Of a DNA stretch of 64,000 bases, positions 35,013 through 45,708 are shown piece by piece. Made by a program: the position numbers and the translations under genes. The notes below the pieces were generated by a model, which was not told the origin of the DNA, did no database searches, and saw only the letters and a program-made list of their open reading frames with translations. Position 1 is the first letter of the stretch; each line of letters begins with the position of its first letter. Origin of the DNA: Oreocharis arfaki (Eukaryota > Chordata > Aves > Passeriformes > Paramythiidae); contig VZRR01010232.1 in assembly GCA_013398015.1 (NCBI GenBank), positions 773,065 through 837,064 on the forward strand. Direction: 5' to 3'.

Positions 35013-38000
35013 GTGAGTCCTCACCTTTTTTTTAGTGTGTTTGCTCAGAAAACTAACATTTTTAAAAACGAAAACCAGCAACCCATGTTTTGTGAAAACA
35101 AAACAGTGAAAAAGATCATGACTCTATATAGAACTTCAAAAATTTTCTTCATTTATTGAGTTAATACTCCTTGAGGTTTGTGATTTTTTTCACTTTTTAA
35201 AAATATATGCAGTTTCCTCTGTTTTAGTTCCCTTGTTCTCTTCCCTTGCAGAGCTCCTGAAGGATGAGAATGGCTTTTTGTTACCTGCTCTTTAACGCAG
35301 CTCAGTGCTGGGAATGTGTTGTCTTGAGGTTCAGTAGCCACTTAAATGCTTTATTTCTGCTTTCCAGTCATATCCTCTGCAATCTCATCAGTAAAGAAGC
35401 TTCAGCAAGGAAAAAAAAAAAAAAAGGATTGATAGGGCAAAGATTCCAAATATCTTCTCCAAAATAGGAAAATTATTCCAGGAACAGATAAAGGGGAAAA
35501 AAAAATATTTTCAAACATCTATTCTGTCTGGAGGATGAATGTTTTTGTCCATCCAATGACCAGTTTGTGGGAGAGGAGACAGCTTCAAGAGCAGCTATTG
35601 GAGTTACTGCTTAGGGCCAACTGCCCCCGAGGGTGGGTTTGAGAGAGACTGTACACAAATATGAGTATTCCTATATGATCTCGCCAATTATGGATACCCC
35701 TTTCTATTTGGGATGGTATTTTAAACATCTGGAGTCCATTTCTCTCTCACTGATGGAGGGCTTAGAGTGGCAAACCTCACAGACTTCAGTGGGACCAACC
35801 AGGCAGAGCCTTGGGTCAAATCTGGATGCCTGGAAGGTCAGTGCCGTGGAGAAGGGCAAGGTTCCCCTCACAGTAAGAGTAGGGTGTCACAATACAACAG
35901 TCTCAGGAAGCCCTTAATTCCAAAGACATGTTCATTCCCTCCTATCTACTATTTCCTTTGGAAAATGTGTCTGCAGAAGAGGCTGCACCGGAGAAGTAAG
36001 TTATTTAATCCTTGCAGAAATTCATGCTGTTGAATCCAGGCTGCTGCAGTATTGAAGCTCTCATCGCCAGCCTGCAGTGCAGGCAGATGTTGGCAACATT
36101 AGCTTCACAGAAATGAAAAGAGGATTTGAAAGTGCAAAACCTGTAACTTCCTAGCAGGAGTACTAGAGGGAAACTGCACTGAAGACAGCCTGATGCCTTG
36201 CGTCTTTCCTCTTGTTTTAAATTTTCTTAGTTGTTTATTTACTAAGTTCAGGGCTCTGATTCTTTCAAAGAGAAGAGCAGGAAATTTTCATTTGTTAAAG
36301 GGTTGCTTAACGAGGCTGCCTTTGTGCTGTGCAGAACCAGGCTGAAGTAAGAGCAGAAGATGAGCCCATTTCTCCTCAAGAAGCAGCGACCTGAATTCTA
36401 GCAACAGTTTTAGCTGGTTTTGCACACATCTTTGTTGGGGTGACTTGAAGATATGTGTTAACCTGCTCATGACTAACCCCTTGCTCCCACAGAAATACTT
36501 CCAAGGTTAACTGCATGTCTTGTTCTGTCTTCATAGAGAGGCTCTTTTCTCTGCTTGTTTTGCTGTTTCAAGGCAAATGAACCTTCCCTTTCCAAGGGCT
36601 AAAGCCACCATCTCACAAAGCCTTATCCTGTATTCAGGAATTCAGTTTCTGGCATATCCTGTCTCCGTTTCACTGCAGAAGCTCCTGCCCTTCAGGCCAT
36701 GTTGCCTGTTGTTTTGTCTGCCTCTATTCTTTCAGCTTTTGGAGCTGTGGAAACCTGAATGGGTTGGCTTCTCTTGCCAGAGGGATAAGCAATAACGAAT
36801 CTGAAATGTCATCCCAATAACAAGTCGTGAGGCAGCCTGCCACAGACTGAAGCCTCACCTAGGGAACAGTCCATTAAAGAGAAAACAAAAGAGACATGGA
36901 CACAGTTGGAAGCATCTGCTTGCTATCTGGGACTCGTGCCAAAAAGGAAAGGCATTCAAACAGCTGGCAAAATAGAAATGTTTGGCAAACCAGGGCCAAA
37001 GCTGGTGATAATAGCAGCAGCAGCAGCAAGTCCTCTTTGGGGTAAGCAAGCTGGCCATGAGACATCAGATCTGCAGGGTGAGGACAGCTCTGGTTGCTCC
37101 CCAGGTCCCTCAGTTCCTGCTCCATAGTGTGGAAATGATAACACGGGGACAAAAGACAGATAGGAGGACTGACACAGACCAGGTGTAAATGGAATGTAAA
37201 TGTAAATGTTCCAGAATGTAAACCAGGAAAGATTTGTTCCTGTCTGGGAACTTTTCTTGTATAGTGCCTTTCATGAAGAACAAAGCTTTTAAGGCAATCT
37301 GGGAAATTCATAGACAGTTAAGAGGGAATAATATGTAGCAAAGATTCAGAGCAGATGCCAAGGTGGCTGTAAACACCAACTAAAGCTGGTCACTAAGAGT
37401 AAGAGGACAAGGAAAGTGTGTATATGCTCTTTTTAATATCATTATAACACTACCAACTAAAGCTTCTGTGTAGACAGAGTTCCATAAGGTAAGTGGGATT
37501 AGTTGGCAGGGCTTGCTCAGTGCACTTTCTGAGAACAAGTTCCCATAGACAGGTCCCACTGCTCTGCCAGCTTAATTAGGTCCTAATTTCACACATGAAT
37601 AGGTATTTTGGACCCTGCTTTTGAGACTATCAGTGAAAGGCAACTGTGACAGCATTTCCTTTTCAAAGGAGGTGATGGTGGACTGAGAAAACCAGATGTC
37701 TTTCACAACAGGTTTCTGAACAACTTTCAAACAGCCTCCTAGGAGAGGAGATGTGATGGGAGCAGAGCTCTCAAATTCCTTTTGCAGAGGTCCAGTCTGT
37801 GCTCGGGCTGCCAGCCACAGACACCAGCTTTGCTCACCACATATCTGATGTATTTTATGAGCTTTCTTCCAGCAGCTGGCCAGGACCAGAGCAAGGAGCC
37901 CTCCAGCAGCAAGCAAAGCCGGAGAGCTGCTGGCTGTTGCCTGTAGTGCCTCAGGGCACGAGCTGCCATAGGCTCCAGGAGAAGTCTTGTGGGATCAGCA

Positions 38001-41000
38001 GCTGTGGCCTGCCTGCAGGCTGGAGTGTTTCTTCACACCTTGTTCATTCATTGTGTTGTGCAGGTAAGAGTCACCATCAGAGACTGACAGCACTCACCTC
38101 CCCTTGTTCTCCCCTGACAGCACACACGGTGTCTGAACCCCTTGTTAGAGGAATCATAGGACAGCCTGTGACACTGCCTTGCTTCTACCGGGTGACACGG
38201 CACAAGGACATCTCCGACATGTGCTGGGGCAGAGGCCCCTGCCCAAATTCGAAGTGCACTGACAAAATTTTGCACACCACTGGCAGTAAGGTGACCTTCA
38301 GAGTATCTCAGAGGTACAACCTCCACGGCCCCGCTTACTTTGGAGACGTGTCCCTCACGATTGGGGCGGCGAAGGCGGAGGATGCGGGAATTTACTGCTG
38401 CCGTGTGGAGATCCCCGGCTTGTTCAACGACATCAAGCAGAACATACGGCTGGAGGTGGCCAGAGGTGGGTCTGGGGACCTTGGGGACACAGCCAGCAGG
38501 GAGAAACCACCCCCTGGAGAGTGAAAATTGGAGTTTATGTGTGTTCTTTGTTTGTTTTTCCCAATTTACGTATTTTTCAAGGGAGATCTGCAAACAGTTG
38601 CCGATCTGAGTCACATTCAATGTTCAGGGTAGATTAAAAAAAAACCAAACCAAATTTTACCCTTTTTTTTTTCCTTTCAAATGAATATTTTATTTTTTGT
38701 TGTGTAGCTATGCTTGACTTTTTAAAAGATGACAGAATTAAAAAGGGATTTATAATTTGAAGAGCCCTTGGAATGAAATTCAGTTGGGATTCACCCCAAC
38801 AACTGAAAAGACTTTTGTTTCATTCATGTCATAAGGAGAATCACTGGGATGACCCACCCTTAAGGGTGCTTCCTTCCCCTTAAGGGTGGGTCCTCAACAT
38901 CCACATATTTGGAAATTTTGTCTCAGAGTCTTGAAGGGCTTCTTCCCCTTCCTATTATTTTTCTGAGCTGCAGGATCAAGCAAGATCTTGCACAGAAAAA
39001 AAGAGATGATACCCACCCTCCACAATGCAGAAAGGCAATTTTTTTACTGGCTTTTACAGAGTGCAGTTGGTGTGCACAGTACATTTGTCTGTCTGTTTTA
39101 AGCAGTGCAACAGGAGAGAGGGTAAAAAACTCTGAAATTGCTTGGTTGCCCCTGAGGTTGAGGGCAACAGCCCATGAGAAAAGACCCAGTTGCAGAGATT
39201 AGCAAGGAGCTTGTAGCTGAAAAACTGAGCTGTTTTATTTGTTGTATTTCTAGGAGGACATTGAAAAGCAAAGTAACTAAGTTTGAAAGCTTTAGGGTTC
39301 TACCACACAAGGTTCTGGCCCTTCCAGTTCTACAAGAGGGTTGAGGAGGGGGTGTTTGAGACCAGTAAAAAAAAAAATCAAATTTATAAATCTGTGAATT
39401 TCTCTGAGTGGTCATGCTTTCAGCTAATTAAAATAGCTTTCTGCATAGTGACTCTCCCACCTTCACTCTCAGTATTTTAGCAGCCAGATAATTTTTATCC
39501 ATTCCTGCATTGGCTTCCCTCAGGGTTGGTTGTGAATGCTCTGACCTGGTTTTCCTCTTGGCTGTGTTTTTTCCATGCAGCCCCTCCAGTGACCACAACC
39601 ACCACCACCAGAACAGCTCCGGTTTCTGCCAAACATTTTACACAAACAACTTTTGCTCCTCAAGCGACCTCTGGTCTGCAGCCAACGCCAGAGCCTGCAG
39701 TCCTGCTGACAACCAGCACCTCCGCAGCAGCAACCACAGCCCCCGAGCCTCCAGCAGTAACTACAGGGGAGACCTCTGCTCTCCCAACAATTGCTGTGAC
39801 AGAAAATAATGTTTTTCCTGCAACTGTGGTGGAAACCAGTGCTCCCCCAGATTTTCCAACTACTTCCCAAGCACCTGATGTGACGACTGAAGATGACATG
39901 TTCTGCTTCACGCTCCCTGCGAGTACAGAGGGTAACCAGCACCAATCCTTTCCTTTTTCTGTGCAGCAGAGGTGGTCTGTGATAGCCTGACTGGCATCTT
40001 AGAGACTCTCCAAATACTTTGATTTGTATCTGGGAAGTTTTCTCCCCCATGCCTGTAGGAGTGTTTCAGGGGGTTTAAGCAAGCACAGGTCAGATGTTGC
40101 AGATGGTGCAAAATTGGGGTGAGCAGCCAAGGCAGAAAAGGGTCAGGCTTCCTTCAGAGGAGCTTTAACATGGAGAAATAATGTGACAGAAACCTCCTGA
40201 AGTACAACAGAAATAAATGGGAAGTGCAGCACCTGAGGTGGAGTAAGAGAGAGTCACTCAACTATGCACTGATTTTTTTCTTGATTTGGGAAAGAATGGA
40301 AATGCTTTGGTGAAAAGGTTAGTTTAGAGTATGTTCTGCTTGAGAGATAGTGAGAATTCAAAATGTGTTTAAAACTGAGTATTTACATTTTCATCTCATA
40401 TGAAGGCTGCTGGTGTTATTAGTGATCAGAGTGACCTGTTATCAAACCATTTGCAGATTGCTACTTAATCCACATTACTGACTTCATTTCCCCAGACAGA
40501 TGTCTGCACAAATTTGAGTGCCATGTGGAGAGCCTCTTAATTAGTGATCTTCATAAGCATTGCTTTTTGCTTTGTTTCAGTGACTACTGAATTCCCAGGT
40601 ACACTTCCAGCTGCAGAGGAAACTACCACCTCTGTCCTGATGGAAGAGGTGTCAGTCATGGGTGAGTAGGATAACATTGCAAGGTCAGAAGTTGCTTGTT
40701 CAGAGAAATTAAAAGTCTGGCATAAACAAAACTACCGAGTATTCTTAAAAGTGTTCCAAGCATGTGCTGATAGTTATTTATTGCATCTGGCAGTAAGAAG
40801 TGTCTGGGTTCCACACAAAAATTGTTCAAAATCAGGATGTAACAACAGCTGAGAAAAACATGCTTTTATACCTCCAAAGGAAGTTGATTTTGAATCATTC
40901 ATGACTGTTGGGTATCTCAGGTCTGAGAGTAGTTAAAGATTGAACTTTTCAACATTGCTGAATTCTCAGATATCTGTTTTGTCATCACTGTGAGTTCATT

Positions 41001-44000
41001 AAGATTTCCATTCTAAATCCTTCCCAAGTGTTGTGCCCTCAACAGAGAACTTAATGCCAAAATTCAAGGATGACATGTTGTATTTGGCCTCTTGGTTTCA
41101 ATAAGTGCCAAGAATGTCTTAATTTTTAAACCCACAGTATTTAGATTTTTGCAGCTCTTCTTTTGCTAGACCTAAAGACTTACAGCAGAAAGAATGCTCC
41201 TTTATGCCCCTGGAGAGGGCTCACAGAAAAGACTAAACTGGTCTCTTGAGAATTTGTGAGGTTTTTTCCACTCCTACCTCACTTGCCGTCCTTCTGATAT
41301 AGGACTGGATAATGCCTGTATTTTGTCATAGGAAAGATGAAGTTTTACAAGGGGTCTTGCCTCTGGGATTCTTGGGGCAATTGAGTTGTGACAATGAGCT
41401 GGAAAGAGCCACCACCACAGCAGGAAAGCAGATGTACTCTGCTGATGTGAGTCACTCCCACCCGTGCAGAACCTTGTGTCAAACTGTCACAAGGTGTGAA
41501 AATGCTGCAGCACAGCTTCCTGGTGTCTGGTGAGAGCCATAAGCCAAGTTCAGTTCTTGACTCAGTCTCCTTTTAATCTGCAAAATAATGCACTTAATGC
41601 ACCCAGGTCAGGCTTACTGTGAGGAAAGGGAAGGCTGATTTGTTGCTGAACATTATATTGATGTCAGAACGGCAGGAGAAAAAGCCAGGGCTGAGAGCTC
41701 TCCACCTCCAAGCACAATTTTTGGCAGATAGGTTGGGTTGCCTGAGGTGGATGGCTCCTGCTGACTAGGCTCTGATTCAATTTCTCTTCTCTCTTCACTT
41801 GCTTCCCCCCAGCTACAACCCTGCCAGCACCAGCCACACTTCAGACCCCAAAAATACCCTTGCTCTTTCAAGTATCAACGTGAGCAGCAATAGTTGGTCC
41901 CATCAGCCAGGCTGCACATCTTGCCATAAAATTTAACTTTGACTTGTGGGACCTGCATTGTCACTGTTACATCTGCATTTCTTGTGGATTTGGGGTGGAT
42001 CTGAAGTACAGAACTCCGAGAGAGCTGGGTGTTATAAAACAGGCATATGACAAAATGCAGTGTTCACACATCCCCGGGATTTTTAGTACTTCTTAGGGTT
42101 TTATTACCTGTATTTGTTTAGCTGTAGTGCTTATTTGTCATAATCTCTTTTCTACTCCTCTGCAAATTTCTACTTACACTGGCATGAGCTACCCATGCCC
42201 TGTCCATGTCTTTGATAAAATAAAAGCACCTGAGATGTGGAGACATCAACACAGCTCTCACAGGGGGCTGGTATGAACCGAGATATTTGGGGCAGATTAA
42301 GGTATTAACAGGACAACATACTCTGAAAAGCTTAAAAAAAGAAAAATAGCAATTTTTTTTCCTAATGGGATTATATATTGGAGAGACACTATTTACAAGA
42401 ATATGTAGTGACAGGACAAGGGGGAATGGCTTCAAACTGACAGAGGGTAAGGTTGGATTGGATATTAGGAAAAAAATTCTTCTTTATGAGTGTAGTGAGG
42501 CCCTGGCACAGGTTTCCCGGAGAAGCTGTGGCTGCCCCATCCCTGGAAGTGTCCGAGGCCAGGTTGGACGGGGCTTGGAGCAACCTGAGATAGTGAAGGT
42601 GTACCTGGGGTTGGAACTGGATGATCTTTAAGGACCTTTCCAACCAAAACCATTGTATGATTCTATGATTTGTGACCACCTGATGACCCCCATCACTCTG
42701 TGACGTTCTGGGTGCCTCATGCACACACAGTTTCCTTTGTCTGGTCACAATTAAGCTGAGGCAGTTCCTCACTTACACCTTGTTTACTACTTCTGCTGTC
42801 TATGGCACCTTGTCACGTTACACAAGTGACAGGTCCTTCACAGCAGACAGGTTTCTATCATCTCACTTCACAAGATGCCCCTGGGAAACCTCCTCTTTCT
42901 CCATGAAGTCTGACACTTCCCACAGCTTCCTCAGCTACCATTCGTGGTAGAAACTGATTGCTCTCTTTTGGTTGCAAGGTGCTTTTGCCCTTCTCATTCC
43001 CTGAGAGTTCATTATTCCTTGACTGAAGCAGTGACAGCCTCTGCAGCCCTCACTCCTTCAGGTGACTGTGCCAGTAATAATTTCAATCTCTTTCATTTTC
43101 AGAGGTTTCAGCAAATTCAGATGGCAATGCTGAGAAACATGATGATAGAGGAGATAAGGTAAAACTGCCTTCAAGAGTGTTTGAGCAGAAATCAGGACAG
43201 CAGGACATGCTAGTGATTTTCAGTACATTCATACTAAAGGGACAGCTTTTGCAAACAGAGGCTTGAACTTTAGAAGCTCAGGCACCACCCGTTCCTCTTC
43301 TTAACGGATAAAGCCAAAGCCTGAGCACTCCATCTGGCTTGGACACTTCAGAAAAAACTCATCCCCTGGCATCCCAGTGAGAGAGGGGAGGTAACAACCT
43401 CAAGGTAGGACCAGGCTGAAGGCAAGTTAGGAGGGTGTTACACTTCCCTAAGAGAAGGATGAGGGTGATTGAGCTCCTGCTTCTACTTTGGACACCTTAT
43501 TGTGTTAAGTGGGGTGAATCTGGTTTCAGTGTTTCAGAATAAGGTGTATTAAATACTGAACAGGTAAATCATGTTGTTTATCATGATCAGCTCGATGTGT
43601 CTTCTCAACACTTTGTTCAGGCAAGCTCAGAAGAGCATTGCAAACTGCAGCTCAGGGCTCTGAGCCACCAGTGCAGCCCCTCCTGTGCAAATAGCTCTGA
43701 AGCAAGCCTGCTCCTAAAGCCTTTTCAGTTTCTCTCTTCTCCCTTCCAGTTTACCAGCTCTGCCATTCTCATTGCCTGTGTCATAGCAGGGTCCATCCTT
43801 TCCATACTGACCATCTCGGTGGTGTGTAAACGTAAGTATCCTAAAGCTGAATCATTCTAACACTGGCCTGATGAAAATGTCCTCCTGTGTCCCTGGTTAA
43901 TACTCTGGGAACTCTGCCATGGCCCTGGTGCCAGTGCTCTGTTCATTTTGTGGGAATTGCTGTCCTTACTCCAGGACTGTGGCAGCACGAGGGGCCCAGG

Positions 44001-45160
44001 GAGGATGAGGAGGTGAGGATGCAGCAGGAGGAAGCCTCTGCAAAGAACCTGTTCACTCACTGGCTGCTGGTCTGGCTCATCCTGTTCGCTCTCTCTTTAT
44101 ACTTAAGTGGCCCCAGAGTTTTCTGGCATTGCTCCCCAAACACACTGGTGTAACTGAAGTCAGGATGGGATCCTTTTTTTCCTGCTTAGCCCACAGAAAT
44201 TTCACAGCTTGCTCCCATTGCTTCTGAGCTCGTTTGACAGATGCATTAGAATTATAGATTTTGTTTTGCCATTGTAACATTAATATTATTTTGCTTCCAG
44301 GTAAACACGCAAAGAAGTTTATAATAAAAAGGTAATCCATTTTGTAATTTCCTATTAAAAGTTCCAGTGTAATTTTTCTTAGAGACAGGAAGGTATTGGG
44401 CACTGATTGTAATGGGTGCAGTATTGGCTTGTGGTGCTGATTACCAAAGTTGTAATAGGAGGAAGCTTCAGGTAACTTTGCTCCAGAAATTCAGTAGTGG
44501 TTCCTGGATGCTGCTTCTGTGTAGGAACGAACAGAACCCAGGGCACTGGAGAAATGAAGCAACTGTTACTGCTCTGTAGTGACTCCAGCTAAAGGAAGTG
44601 CCTCATCTGCTTTATTTTCAATCGAGTACCAGCACATGATACCTTGTGCAGGTGTAACTGATAAGTTCATATCTACTGGCTGATCTTGAAAAAACGTGTT
44701 TTTAGTTGACAAACCACAGGGGAGTCCAGTGAAGCATCACCCCTTTTCCAAAGACCAATAATCTTTCAGTGGTAGCTGGTTCCTCACTGCTTACTCCACC
44801 TGGGAGACAGGGACTGAGGAGAGAATCCTTTCTGAATCCCTTGGTGGTTACCCTACAGCTGCCATGACAAGGTCTGAACGACCCTTTCCTATCTGTGAGA
44901 AGGATGCAAGCCAGGTGAATAGCTCCCTGGTGTAAAAAGTAGGTGTTACTTCATTGCAGTCATTGGGCTCAGTAGCTTCAGGTTTCCGTTTCCATGGGAA
45001 TTTGCTGATGTTACAAACTAGAAAGGATGCTCTGGAGCAGCAAGGTCCTTTTGCCCCATCCATAGTGATCTGTGCTTCTCACTGCAGTGTTGGACCACCA
45101 CAAGAGGCTGAAAAAGTTTTCAGTGGTGCTGAAGGAGAAAACAACATTTTTTCCTTGTGA
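34964..45160 (+). CDS. TIMD4: TIMD4 (TIM-4), 8 coding exons
   Basis: Phosphatidylserine receptor of macrophages and dendritic cells that tethers apoptotic cells. Exons: 34964-35012, 38121-38465, 39581-39931, 40581-40661, 43103-43158, 43750-43831, 44301-44331, 45088-45160; phases agree and give 355 residues. Residues 1-16 are the signal peptide. The IgV domain, 17-131, aligns without gaps to the neighbouring TIM gene, with cysteines 37, 51, 57, 62, 109 and 110. A long Thr/Ser/Pro-rich mucin region spans about 132-275. The stalk carries RGD at 291-293, the membrane helix is about 299-319, and the short tail lacks tyrosine and ends GENNIFSL, comparable to the acidic, tyrosine-poor TIM-4 tail. 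Odd points: the lipid-pocket motif reads LFND rather than WFND, and the IgV RGD position reads FGD. Mucin length and tail make TIMD4 more likely than HAVCR1. Confidence 0.88.
35013..38120 (+). other. TIMD4 intron 1 (3.1 kb)
   Basis: No exon recognised. The frame of exon 2 stays open for about 320 bases upstream of its acceptor (from 37799) but has no in-frame ATG, and its only donor (38063) would leave a 57-base intron. Confidence 0.7.
38121..38465 (+). CDS. TIMD4: TIMD4 exon 2, IgV domain
   Basis: Acceptor ttctcccctgacag, donor gtgggt; 345 bases, phase 1 to 1. Encodes SDMCWGRGPCPNSKC, the YFGDVSLTI strand, AGIYCCRVEIPG and LFNDIKQNIRL. Confidence 0.96.
38851..38892. repeat. 16-bp perfect inverted repeat (hairpin) in TIMD4 intron 2
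   Basis: Arm gacccacccttaaggg (38851-38866), 10-base loop, arm ccttaaggg-containing complement (38877-38892). All 16 positions pair. Each arm also contains the palindrome CCCTTAAGGG. Confidence 0.95.
39581..39931 (+). CDS. TIMD4: TIMD4 exon 3, main mucin domain
   Basis: Acceptor gttttttccatgcag, donor gtaacc; 351 bases, phase 1 to 1. Opens PPVTTTTTTRTAPVSAKHFT and stays Thr/Pro/Ala/Ser-rich for over 100 residues, then ends with an atypical hydrophobic patch DDMFCFTLPASTE containing Cys240. Confidence 0.93.
40581..40661 (+). CDS. TIMD4: TIMD4 exon 4, mucin/stalk
   Basis: Acceptor ttgctttgtttcag, donor gtgagt; 81 bases, phase 1 to 1. Encodes TTEFPGTLPAAEETTTSVLM then EEVSVM. Confidence 0.85.
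41813..41879 (+). other. Mucin-like, frame-breaking candidate exon in TIMD4 intron 4
   Basis: A strong acceptor (cttgcttccccccag) and donor (gtgagc) frame 67 bases reading TTLPAPATLQTPKIPLLFQV from phase 1, but it ends in phase 2. The next exon needs phase 1, so inclusion shifts the frame and reaches a stop ten codons into exon 5, before the membrane helix. It may be an alternative (soluble-form) or decayed mucin exon. Confidence 0.35.
42375..42670 (+). mobile_element. CR1 LINE 3' fragment in TIMD4 intron 4
   Basis: 'cttcaaactgacagagggtaaggttgg', 'ggccaggttggacggggcttgg' and 'ggacctttccaaccaaaaccat', ending in the ATTCTATGATT terminal repeat. Sense orientation; one of the best preserved CR1 tails in the window. 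Confidence 0.92.
43032..43061 (+). CDS. Possible 30-base micro-exon of TIMD4
   Basis: Acceptor-like tgactgaagcag and donor gtgact frame 30 bases that keep phase 1 to 1 and read TASAALTPS, of mucin-like composition. The polypyrimidine tract is weak and it lies only 41 bases from exon 5, too close for both to be spliced, so at most it is an alternative. Confidence 0.12.
43103..43158 (+). CDS. TIMD4: TIMD4 exon 5, juxtamembrane stalk with RGD
   Basis: Acceptor tctctttcattttcag, donor gtaaaa; 56 bases, phase 1 to 0. Encodes VSANSDGNAEKHDDRGDK. The RGD (291-293) is two residues before the start of the transmembrane exon. Confidence 0.8.
43750..43831 (+). CDS. TIMD4: TIMD4 exon 6, transmembrane segment
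   Basis: Acceptor ttctcccttccag, donor gtaagt; 82 bases, phase 0 to 1. Encodes FTSSAILIACVIAGSILSIL then TISVVCK, a single hydrophobic helix. Same phase pattern as the paralogue's membrane exon. Confidence 0.92.
44301..44331 (+). CDS. TIMD4: TIMD4 exon 7, proximal tail
   Basis: Acceptor attttgcttccag, donor gtaatc; 31 bases, phase 1 to 2. Encodes KHAKKFIIK after the split Arg codon, a basic stop-transfer segment. Short, but phases match both neighbours and the paralogue. Confidence 0.75.
45088..45160 (+). CDS. TIMD4: TIMD4 exon 8, distal tail and stop
   Basis: Acceptor tgcttctcactgcag; encodes VGPPQEAEKVFSGAEGENNI then FSL and TGA. There is no tyrosine, in keeping with TIM-4 acting as a tether rather than a signalling receptor. 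Confidence 0.85.
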
Positions 45161-45193
45161 AGAGCTCCTACATCATCTGCAGATGCCATGGGA

Positions 45194-45199
45194 AATAAA
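45194..45199 (+). terminator. TIMD4 proximal polyadenylation signal
   Basis: AATAAA only 33 bases after the stop codon; would give a very short 3' UTR. Confidence 0.4.
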
Positions 45200-45702
45200 A
45201 AGGGCCTGTTCCACGCTGCACTGAGAGATACTTGTGAACCCTCAAAATATCAGTGGGTATAAAACAAAGGCCAAAGCTTCAACTATGAAAATTTAAAATC
45301 TTTGTGCAAATTTTCCCATATGACCCTTAAAACTCATTGCATAAAGAAGCTTACTTGAGAAGGGGCTTTATGCATTATTCATGGGTGCTTCTGGCATCTG
45401 CCTTCTTACTAACACCACGTTGCACAACAGAATTTGTTTTTCTCCATTTTTACTAATGCTCTTCCTTGAATACAACTTGTACTGTGAGGAACAGAAGAGA
45501 TCACATGGAAGGCTGCCTATCTTCAAATTGCCATAAAGAAAGAAAAGGAATCATAAAATACAGTTTTTAATGCTTTTATATAATCAACAGAAAAATTGAG
45601 CTACAAAAGCGCTGTGAGTTTAAATCAAAAATGCAGATTACTTAAGGGGTACCACTACTGCCTGTGATTCAGCATGTTTGAATAACCCTGGGAGAATATG
45701 TT

Positions 45703-45708
45703 AATAAA
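45703..45708 (+). terminator. TIMD4 distal polyadenylation signal
   Basis: AATAAA about 540 bases after the stop, followed by the GT-rich 'tttgtaatttgtcac'. More typical spacing than the proximal site; both could be used. Confidence 0.55.

Noticed and set aside
37799..38120. In-frame upstream extension of the TIMD4 IgV exon as an alternative first exon.
   Set aside because: There is no in-frame ATG, and the donor at 38063 would leave an intron of only 57 bases before the acceptor at 38120; a better signal exon exists at 34964.
39520..40050. Minus-strand 176-codon open frame opposite the TIMD4 mucin exon.
   Set aside because: Shadow of the Thr/Pro-rich coding exon; its Gly/Cys/Arg composition is what antisense ACC/CCA codons give.
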